Source of the DNA: Leptolinea sp964404415
GTDB lineage: Bacteria; Chloroflexota; Anaerolineae; Anaerolineales; Anaerolineaceae
NCBI GenBank assembly: GCA_964404415.1
Contig: CAYOKC010000185.1
Coordinates: forward strand, 1-5,857
Reading direction: 5' to 3'
Length of the DNA: 5,857 bases
Part shown: one piece after another, positions 1 to 4,585 of the stretch
How the letters are laid out: every line of letters begins with the position of its first letter
Position numbering within the stretch: position 1 is the first letter of the stretch
Notes under the pieces: generated by a model
What the model saw: only the letters and a program-made list of their open reading frames with translations
What the model was told of the DNA's origin: nothing
Databases searched by the model: none
Program-made: the position numbers and the translations under genes

Positions 1-246
1 ACTCTGGTATGGCAGCCTTCGAAGGATAACGCGAGTGGAATTGCCGGATATTATGTCAAACTGGAAATTCAGGTCAAAAAAGGTGTATGGCAATCCGCCG
101 GTGGGTATGGCCCTGTGAAGGATAAGCAAGTTGGCGTGAATGTACAATGCGGAGGCGTGTACCGGTGGATGGTACGAGCCCAGGACGGGGCGGGAAACTA
201 CAGTGCCTGGTCTTCCCCCTCATCTTTCTCCGTTATTTTGAATTGA
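1..246 (+). CDS. C-terminal end of an extracytoplasmic fibronectin III/Ig-like protein (5' partial)
   Basis: The frame is open from the first base and stops with TGA at 244-246, giving the last 81 residues of a larger protein whose start lies outside the window. The visible part has the alternating pattern of a beta-sandwich: a GIAGYYVKLEIQ strand pair near the start, then YRWMVRAQDGAGNYSAW and a final SSPSSFSVILN strand. The order of a G-YxV strand, a YxWxVRAxDxAGNxSxWS segment and a last strand is typical of fibronectin type III domains of secreted bacterial proteins. No catalytic motif is visible. The gene lies 31 bp upstream of the next gene on the same strand, which also encodes a surface protein, so the two probably share a transcript. 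The domain call is by eye. A related Ig-like fold is possible, and the function of the whole protein cannot be judged from its tail. Confidence 0.75.
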   Translation, partial: TLVWQPSKDNASGIAGYYVKLEIQVKKGVWQSAGGYGPVKDKQVGVNVQCGGVYRWMVRAQDGAGNYSAWSSPSSFSVILN

Positions 247-264
247 CCGGATCACACAGGAAAC

Positions 265-274
265 AGGAGGTGAT
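265..274 (+). promoter_or_regulatory. Strong Shine-Dalgarno of the 761-codon gene
   Basis: AGGAGGTGAT is an extended match to the 16S anti-Shine-Dalgarno sequence. It ends three bases before the ATG at 278, with the AGGAGG core seven bases away. This fixes the start of the downstream gene and predicts efficient translation. No promoter is evident in the short gap after the upstream stop, which fits co-transcription with the preceding gene. Confidence 0.85.
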
Positions 275-277
275 GAA

Positions 278-2563
278 ATGACCAATAAACCTATTTCTCA
301 ATCATTTTCTGAAAGCCTGAGCCAGGGATGGCTCGGCAAAACGATAATCGGTTTCGGTTGTCTGGGTGTACTGGTTCTTGTTATCGTGTTCATATTGTTG
401 GTTGGATTAGTATATATCAGAGGTGAAGCTGCCTCCCAATCAACGATATTTTTCCGCACCCCATTGAATGGAGCACAGGTGACTGCAGGTCAACCGGTAG
501 AGATCAGGGTACTGGCCCGTGATGAAATCAAGCTCAAACAGGTTGAGGTGTGGGCAGATGGGCAGCTTGTGGAATCCCAATCCAGTTCCCTGCCGGGAGG
601 TAGTAATCCCTTCCCACTGTTGACTTCCTGGAATCCGCCAGCCGGCAGCCATACTCTGGTTGCCCGATCTGTAAATAGCCGGAACGAGACTGCGGAAACA
701 ACAATCACTATCGAGGCTCTGGCAGCAGACGACCCTGACGCGGACGGTGTTGCCGGTGCTGCCGACGCGTGCCCGGACCAGCCTGGAAGCACCGGAGCTG
801 CGGGTTGCCCTGACCGCGATATGGATGGGATCGCCGATGCATCTGATGCCTGCCCGGATGTTGCCGGCTTACCCGAAAGCGGATGTCCGGCACCTTCTGA
901 AGGGGATCGGGACGGCGATGGTGTACTTGACACAGCCGATACCTGCCCTGATGAGCCTGGCTCACCAATGGCTGGAGGCTGCCCGGACGCTGATGGTGAT
1001 GGATTTGCTGACAGGGTTGATGCCTGCCCGGCTGAAGCCGGCGTGCCAGAAGATGGATGCCCGATACCAGGCGACGCAGATGGTGATACTGTGCCTGATG
1101 CCGAAGATGCCTGCCCGCATATCTGGGGATTGCCAGAAACAGAGGGCTGCCCGGATGCCGATGGAGATGGCGTTACCGACGCTGAGGATCTCTGCCCGGC
1201 TGAACCCGGGGGCGCTGATGGGTGCCCTGAAGGTGGCGGTGACCCTCCAGGCGGTGGTGATAGCGGTGGTGATGATGGTGGTGTTGAAGGTGTTGAAGGT
1301 TCTGAAGGTGGCCCATTTGGCGATATGGGTGGTGATGAGGCTGTTGATCTGGTACGGGTTGAAGCTTTAAATTTCACTGTCACCCAGGATTATGATGAAA
1401 TTTATTGTTACGCCGGCGTGGTTGGTGAAGATATGGAACGTTACGGTCCCTTTGATTCATTGGACGCGCATGCCTGGGATATCGTTGAATACATGGGTGG
1501 CGCGAACACCCGCACATTAGCGGTAACGACCGGTGAACCACTCCAGTTGAGGGTTGCCTGTGAAGGCAATCGGGGTATGGCAGAATCCTTTGATCTGGGG
1601 TCATTCACAAGAACGTACGATTCTACCCAGTGGGATGGTCATGTTATTGAGGAACTCTCCGGCGCGACAGTGCCTGAACGCGGGGATCCCGGACATTCAT
1701 TCCGGATGAGATTCCGTTTATGCTTCCGTTCTTGTGAAGACGCGACCTTCCCCCCTCCAATTCTTCGCCAGTATGATGAAGGCGTATTATGGTGGACAGT
1801 ACATTACCTGGGATGGGATTGGACGGGGAACCGTTCTGATATTGATGGGTACAGGTTGTATGTGAACGGACACTTCCGCGAAACCATTCACAATCCGGAT
1901 GCATCGAGGCTGAATATGAACGCTTACATGCCGGAATGCGGTGAGAGAAACGTTTACACGCTGTCAGCCTATAAAATGGATGGATTTGTACGCCGCGAAA
2001 CTCCACCCAGCAATGGTATCGCGATGGAAGGAGAAACCTGTCCGAGGCGGGTAAAAGTAACATTCCTTGACCTGACGACCAGCGGCCTTGATACCCGATT
2101 TGGTGACATGGATGGACTTGGTCCGATCTCAGGACAATTTTGGGCAAATCCGGGTGTTGAACCAGTGNNNNNNNNNNCAGTGCATCTCCAATTTGACGGT
2201 GGTTCCTGCTGGAGCTTTTTATGGATTTGGAACTGTGAAGGATTTGACCTGTTCAATGGCAGGTACACTATCTCGGGTATTTTTGACGACATACTACGGG
2301 CAGGGGCAAGCTGCCTTGGAAGTGGTTGCCCAACATCAACCGCTCCGGAAGTGAATTATGCCATCATCGAACTGGATGAAGGTGATACGATCACATTCGG
2401 CGGTGAGATCAATGATGAAGAAGCTTTCGGTAGTGACCACAGGTTGTTCCACGCCAACCGTACTATCAGCGGTGATGAGCCTTTGCCGGCGGAATTCACT
2501 CTCGAGGATAATAATTCATACGGGAATTATGCTCTCAGAGTCCGGATCGAAGAGATGCCGTAG
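278..2563 (+). CDS. Membrane-anchored surface protein with Ig-like domain and six thrombospondin type 3 repeats
   Basis: A 761-residue product starting at ATG 278 after a strong ribosome binding site and ending at TAG 2561-2563. Residues 1-21 are a short N-terminal tail and about 23-47 form one very hydrophobic helix (IIGFGCLGVLVLVIVFILLV). Because the helix is followed by a long region with disulfide-type cysteines, the rest should be outside the cell. Residues about 55-147 look like a bacterial Ig domain (PLNGAQVTAG, VEVWADGQLVES, PAGSHTLVARS). Residues 151-317 hold six Asp-rich type 3 repeats, and 318-353 are a Gly/Asp/Glu linker. From about 357 on I recognise no family, although about 490-600 has a fibronectin III-like look (DIDGYRLYVNG). 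Residues 631-634 are unknown because of a 10-N gap. In known proteins the type 3 repeats bind calcium and stiffen a stalk, so an adhesive or structural cell-surface role is likely. The binding partner is unknown. Confidence 0.85.
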   Translation: MTNKPISQSFSESLSQGWLGKTIIGFGCLGVLVLVIVFILLVGLVYIRGEAASQSTIFFRTPLNGAQVTAGQPVEIRVLARDEIKLKQVEVWADGQLVESQSSSLPGGSNPFPLLTSWNPPAGSHTLVARSVNSRNETAETTITIEALAADDPDADGVAGAADACPDQPGSTGAAGCPDRDMDGIADASDACPDVAGLPESGCPAPSEGDRDGDGVLDTADTCPDEPGSPMAGGCPDADGDGFADRVDACPAEAGVPEDGCPIPGDADGDTVPDAEDACPHIWGLPETEGCPDADGDGVTDAEDLCPAEPGGADGCPEGGGDPPGGGDSGGDDGGVEGVEGSEGGPFGDMGGDEAVDLVRVEALNFTVTQDYDEIYCYAGVVGEDMERYGPFDSLDAHAWDIVEYMGGANTRTLAVTTGEPLQLRVACEGNRGMAESFDLGSFTRTYDSTQWDGHVIEELSGATVPERGDPGHSFRMRFRLCFRSCEDATFPPPILRQYDEGVLWWTVHYLGWDWTGNRSDIDGYRLYVNGHFRETIHNPDASRLNMNAYMPECGERNVYTLSAYKMDGFVRRETPPSNGIAMEGETCPRRVKVTFLDLTTSGLDTRFGDMDGLGPISGQFWANPGVEPVXXXXVHLQFDGGSCWSFLWIWNCEGFDLFNGRYTISGIFDDILRAGASCLGSGCPTSTAPEVNYAIIELDEGDTITFGGEINDEEAFGSDHRLFHANRTISGDEPLPAEFTLEDNNSYGNYALRVRIEEMP
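728..1228 (+). repeat. Six tandem thrombospondin type 3 calcium-binding repeats (protein-level)
   Basis: Residues 151-317 of the surface protein contain six units of about 25-32 residues. Each has an acidic loop of the type DxDxDGxxD, followed by D(A/T/L)CP and a closing GCP. Unit boundaries fall near residues 151-178, 179-204, 205-236, 237-262, 263-292 and 293-317. The spaced Asp side chains are the calcium ligands in this family. The cysteine pairs (C165/C177, C192/C203 and so on) are placed for one disulfide per unit, which supports extracellular location. Several units are joined by small inserts (APSEG, IPG). The periodic codons also create long open frames on the opposite strand, which are not genes. 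Confidence 0.9.
1229..1336 (+). repeat. Low-complexity GGT/GAT-rich linker-coding tract
   Basis: Residues 318-353 are almost only Gly, Asp, Glu, Val and Pro. At the DNA level the tract has runs of GGTGGT and a repeated GGTGTTGAAG. It separates the calcium-binding stalk from the C-terminal region and probably acts as a flexible hinge. Short in-phase repeats like these can change length by slippage without breaking the frame. Confidence 0.7.
2168..2177. other. Assembly gap of 10 N inside the surface-protein gene
   Basis: Ten undetermined bases interrupt the 761-codon frame at residues 631-634. The bases on both sides are CAGTG, so the two contig ends probably overlap by five bases. Removing the N run and one CAGTG copy deletes 15 bases, keeps the reading frame and gives a continuous EPVHLQF. 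The real protein would then be 756 residues. Confidence 0.95.
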
Positions 2564-2599
2564 ACCGCTGGCCTATCGAAAAATTAGTTAAGTATGATT

Positions 2600-2637
2600 A
2601 TCCCTGGACTGGTATCGAACACCACCGGTCCAGGGAT
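2600..2637 (+). terminator. Hairpin terminator after the surface-protein gene
   Basis: Two 14-base arms, 2600-2613 and 2624-2637, pair throughout with a single G-U wobble (ATCCCTGGACTGGT against ACCGGTCCAGGGAT) around a 10-base loop. The hairpin starts 36 bases after the TAG stop. The following run (TCACTTTAAAAA) is a poor U-tract in the plus direction, and on the minus side the nearest T-run is about 15 bases away. It is a good candidate transcript end but not a textbook intrinsic terminator. Confidence 0.6.
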
Positions 2638-2857
2638 TCACTTTAAAAATGCGCGGGACAGGGTGATATCCGCTGACCAGGCCGTCATCTGGCGCATGGA
2701 ACCCAGGGCATCGGGCGGGAAGTAGCCGGTCTGCGTTTCGGCGATCTGGGTGATGCGGGTGACTTGCCCTGAGCCTGCCGAAGGGTTGCCATAGACATAT
2801 TTATTGGTGTTATCCTGCAGCACCTGACTGAGGCCGGCGGTGATATCCAGTGTGTCA
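2638..2857 (-). pseudogene. Fragment of an Rhs core, truncated at both ends
   Basis: On the minus strand this encodes a segment of the Rhs core: TLDITAGLSQVLQDNTNKYVYGN, ITQIAETQTGYFPPDALGSMRQMT and ITLSRAF, before a TGA at 2640-2638. It matches the equivalent segment of the larger rhs gene at 5541-5715 at about 90% of bases by eye, including two identical 33-base blocks. The match covers 2657-2855 and ends abruptly on both sides. Upstream of it there is only a tRNA fragment with its terminator, and downstream the DPYG motif and the rest of the core are missing. A nominal start (MENSFIFG...) exists at 2898 but lies in terminator sequence, so no working product is expected. Compared with the intact copy it carries a 24-bp in-frame insert encoding PSAGSGQ. 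Confidence 0.85.
2761..2785 (-). repeat. Short palindrome-like insert coding PSAGSGQ within the Rhs fragment
   Basis: Alignment with the second Rhs copy shows 24 extra bases here and no frame change. The intact copy reads YGN-S-RIAQ where this one reads YGN-PSAGSGQVT-RITQ. Read on the minus strand the insert holds CCCTTCGGCAGGCTCAGGG, whose ends (CCCT...AGGG) are partly self-complementary. From memory, near-identical sequences recur many times in Anaerolineae-type genomes, inside and between genes. I know of no agreed name for them. No second copy occurs in this window, so the dispersed nature cannot be shown here. Confidence 0.6.
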
Positions 2858-2863
2858 CCATAT

Positions 2864-2894
2864 GTAGAAAAAACTCCGAAAATAAAGGAGTTTT
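2864..2894 (-). terminator. Rho-independent terminator on the minus strand, just after the tRNA-Pro 3' half
   Basis: Read on the minus strand, AAAACTCC (2894-2887) and GGAGTTTT (2877-2870) form a perfect 8-bp stem around a 9-base loop, and T continues to a run of six. The stem begins ten bases after the CCA of the tRNA-like sequence. The arrangement is exactly that of a tRNA gene's own terminator, so the terminator and the tRNA fragment appear to have been kept together. Downstream of it (lower coordinates) the Rhs fragment begins within about ten bases. Confidence 0.75.
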
Positions 2895-2904
2895 CCATTT
2901 TTAC

Positions 2905-2952
2905 TGGTCGGGGCGAGAGGATTTGCGAAGTCCGACCTCTTGCACCCCATGC
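2905..2952 (-). pseudogene. 3' half of a tRNA-Pro(GGG) gene, with damaged T-arm
   Basis: Read on the minus strand from 2952: GCATGGGGTGC, the anticodon loop ATGGGGT with anticodon GGG at 2948-2946. Then comes AAGAGGTCGGA, and finally CAAATCCTCT, acceptor strand CGCCCCG, discriminator A and an encoded CCA at 2907-2905. This matches the 3' half of bacterial tRNA-Pro(GGG), such as Escherichia coli proL as I recall it. The normal T-arm GGAGGTTCAAATCC is replaced by GGACTTCGCAAATCC, one base longer and without a proper stem. Upstream of the anticodon loop the match stops: there is no 5' anticodon stem, no D-arm and no CGGGGCG acceptor partner. It cannot be a working tRNA. A 3' half kept from anticodon loop to CCA is what integrases that use tRNA genes typically leave as an attachment site. 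Confidence 0.7.
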
Positions 2953-2967
2953 GTCGCGGAGAGGGAT

Positions 2968-3052
2968 GTAATGTGTCTGATGCGTATATATGGGGGTAAT
3001 ATGTCTGATTAATGCACAAATATGGTGCTAACCTTGTTTGATGTGTCCAAAT
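2968..3052. repeat. Direct repeats of a GTAATRTGTCTGAT motif
   Basis: GTAATGTGTCTGAT at 2968-2981 and GTAATATGTCTGAT at 2996-3009 agree at 13 of 14 bases and start 28 bases apart. A weaker third version (TTGATGTGTCCAAAT) lies at 3038-3052. Spaced copies of a motif in non-coding DNA next to a tRNA remnant could be protein binding sites, for example the subterminal sites of an insertion sequence end. No transposase is present, so this is unassigned. Confidence 0.5.
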
Positions 3053-3072
3053 ATTCGACAGAATCCAACCCC

Positions 3073-3115
3073 GTTGCACCCCGGATGCACCCTTAAATTT
3101 TGTCAGGGGTGCAAC
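3073..3115. repeat. Perfect 10-bp inverted repeat (GTTGCACCCC / GGGGTGCAAC)
   Basis: The arms lie at 3073-3082 and 3106-3115 around a 23-base spacer which itself holds another TGCACCC (3086-3092). No T-run follows on the plus side. Candidate readings are a decayed terminator, an operator or the end of a mobile element. The sequence alone does not decide. Confidence 0.55.
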
Positions 3116-3159
3116 CGGAGCAATTTTGTGGGAATTGTTGAAATTTTTGTTAAAGTTAG

Positions 3160-3243
3160 TGCTTTCACGCCCTCGAATGGCGAGTGGTCAACACCTTCCA
3201 CGCGCACGGTCATGAGGATGGTGATGGCCACGTCAACGGCTGA
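3160..3243 (+). pseudogene. Apparent 3' end of a lost gene (His/Asp-rich tail)
   Basis: Between a TAG at 3157-3159 and a TGA at 3241-3243 one frame reads CFHALEWRVVNTFHAHGHEDG followed by DGHVNG. It has no start codon. Third codon positions are mostly G or C (for example ctc, gtg, gtc, aac, acc, ttc, cac), which is unlike the AT-rich island to the right and suggests genuine former coding sequence joined to unrelated DNA at about 3160. I cannot assign a family. The clustered His and Asp could bind metal, but 27 codons are too few to argue from. Confidence 0.3.
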
Positions 3244-3343
3244 ACAGCCTGGCTGAGCGGAGTGGTTATCCGCGCCGGACTAGAAATACGTGCCGTTCAA
3301 ATCCGTGATAGAACAGAAAACTTCATGTGCGAACCATCATTTT
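3244..3343. other. Non-coding join between the remnant zone and the AT-rich genes
   Basis: I see no gene here. A weak hairpin (GCGGA...TCCGC, 3257-3271) without a T-run is the only structure. Base composition changes to AT-rich at about 3310-3340, just before the stop of the minus-strand propeller gene. No convincing terminator for that gene is present. Confidence 0.5.
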
Positions 3344-4522
3344 TTAATCATGATATCGGAATAGCCCATTCGAAGTTCCGAACCAGATATAACCATCTTT
3401 ATCTTGAAAAATTGATCTAACTTGAATACCAAAAGGGTACCGGATATTTAAATTTGGACTAATTTCTTTAGTACTCAATTCTTTTCCATCAACAGTTACA
3501 AGAACCCCTTTTTTTATATATCGAAGGATTCCATAACCTTGATCTCCAATGCAGCCCAACCACAAAGTTCCATCTTTTGATTCAAGCATTTCTACAGGTG
3601 GAAAATTTATTAAAATAGGAAAAGTATAAGTAAATTCTATATCACCATTATTATTTCTTTTTCCAAATCTATCTTTATTAAACATCCACAAAGTTTTATC
3701 ACCGGCCAATGCAATAGGCCCCAACCAATCGTCGATTCTTATATTTTCCCAAATTTTTCCGTCGAAGTGATATAGAAGTCCGTTTGATAAAGTTATCCAG
3801 ATATCACCAGAAGGAGATACAACAACATCCTGGAACTCAACTCTACCTTTTTCGGGAAGAAAATCATAATGGGTCCAATTATTATTTTTAAATCTACATG
3901 ATAAACCTTCCGTAGATATGGCGCACAATTCATCAGTATTTCTAAATACGAGGGCTTCTATTATGTTTTTTCGATAACCTCCTGAATGCACTGTTTCTGA
4001 CAACCAGAATTTTCCATTGAAACTAACAATTTCATTCTGTGCAGTACCAAACCAAATAGTACCGTCAGATCCAGCAACAACAGATTCTATCCTTTTCCCA
4101 ATAATTTCCGGAATGTTTTGAGGGAGGTATTGATGCCACTCATTTTTATGAAACCTGAGAAAACTAATAGACCCTCTAATCCAGATATCTCCATTACTCG
4201 ATTGAGTAATTTGATAAATGGCAGAGTTTTTAGGGTCGTTGGGAATTTCAATTTTCTCCCAGTGATTTGAATCCAAAGAGATAGCTAATGGTGTTGGAGT
4301 AAGTGGATTAGGACTCCAGGTGGGAATTGGTGTAAGTTGATTAATTATAGGAGAGTTTATTTCATATAAATTATTTATTTCCTGATTTTTAGGAATGGTA
4401 TTAAAAAAAGTGCTAAGTTCTACTTCTTGAAATGAAGTAAGACTATATACAGGAAAAAAGAAACCCCAAAAAACAAGAAAAATTGTTTTTTTTATTGGTG
4501 GAACCTGCCAATTACCCTTCAT
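3344..4522 (-). CDS. Exported seven-bladed Reg_prop-type beta-propeller protein
   Basis: A 392-residue product if translation starts at ATG 4522. An upstream in-frame ATG at 4540 would add six residues (MNRKVI) but lacks a ribosome binding site, whereas 4522 has AAAGGTGAT just before it. Numbered from the longer form, residues 17-37 (KKTIFLVFWGFFFPVYSLTSF) are a signal peptide or anchor without a lipobox Cys, and 71-84 are a Pro/Thr linker. Seven (S/D)G(D/T)(I/L)W-like units follow near residues 116, 159, 202, 244, 281, 323 and 382. The best are DGTIWFGT, SGDIWITLSNGLLYHFDG, DGTLWLG and DGYIWFGTSNGLFRY. Seven units are what one closed Reg_prop propeller needs. No kinase, DNA-binding or other effector domain is attached, so it is a free-standing exported propeller, probably binding a ligand or protein. 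It follows the rhs gene by 63 bases and shares its AT-rich composition. Confidence 0.8.
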   Translation of the reverse strand: MKGNWQVPPIKKTIFLVFWGFFFPVYSLTSFQEVELSTFFNTIPKNQEINNLYEINSPIINQLTPIPTWSPNPLTPTPLAISLDSNHWEKIEIPNDPKNSAIYQITQSSNGDIWIRGSISFLRFHKNEWHQYLPQNIPEIIGKRIESVVAGSDGTIWFGTAQNEIVSFNGKFWLSETVHSGGYRKNIIEALVFRNTDELCAISTEGLSCRFKNNNWTHYDFLPEKGRVEFQDVVVSPSGDIWITLSNGLLYHFDGKIWENIRIDDWLGPIALAGDKTLWMFNKDRFGKRNNNGDIEFTYTFPILINFPPVEMLESKDGTLWLGCIGDQGYGILRYIKKGVLVTVDGKELSTKEISPNLNIRYPFGIQVRSIFQDKDGYIWFGTSNGLFRYHD

Positions 4523-4523
4523 A

Positions 4524-4532
4524 ATCACCTTT
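4524..4532 (-). promoter_or_regulatory. Shine-Dalgarno that favours the second ATG of the propeller gene
   Basis: Read on the minus strand, AAAGGTGAT ends one base before ATG 4522 and matches the GGTGAT part of the anti-Shine-Dalgarno pairing region. The spacing is slightly short. The alternative ATG at 4540 is preceded by CACAAAGCTTTACA, with no purine-rich site, so the shorter start is preferred. Confidence 0.55.
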
Positions 4533-4585
4533 CTATTCATTGTAAAGCTTTGTGGGCAAAAATATCTGCATTAGTATGAGTTTCG

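Noticed and set aside
747..1370. Plus-strand open frame of 207 codons overlapping the surface-protein gene
   Set aside because: It is a frame-shifted shadow of the repeat region with repeated Met/Ala/Pro text. The real frame has recognised domains and a strong start.
490..1383. Long minus-strand open frame of 297 codons, rich in Ser and Pro
   Set aside because: It lies antisense to the type 3 repeats, whose GC-biased periodic codons suppress stops on the other strand. The product is low-complexity and there is no ribosome binding site.
2855..3079. Minus-strand frame of 74 codons across the remnant zone
   Set aside because: It runs through the tRNA-Pro fragment and the terminator, has no ribosome binding site and no domain-like character.
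3243..3314. tRNA-like sequence on the plus strand (TGGCTGAGCGG, GGACTAGAAAT, GTTCAAATCC in order)
   Set aside because: The A-box-like and B-box-like motifs are 45 bases apart as in a class I tRNA, but the acceptor, D and anticodon stems do not pair and the T-stem has a mismatch and wobbles. It is either a strongly decayed tRNA or chance.
2864..3343. CRISPR array or intact insertion sequence
   Set aside because: The repeats are too few and irregular for CRISPR. No transposase or integrase reading frame exists in the interval.
4523..4585. Separate promoter for the propeller gene in the gap after the rhs stop
   Set aside because: A TACAAT hexamer is present near the start, but no suitably spaced -35 sequence could be found. 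Co-transcription with rhs is simpler.
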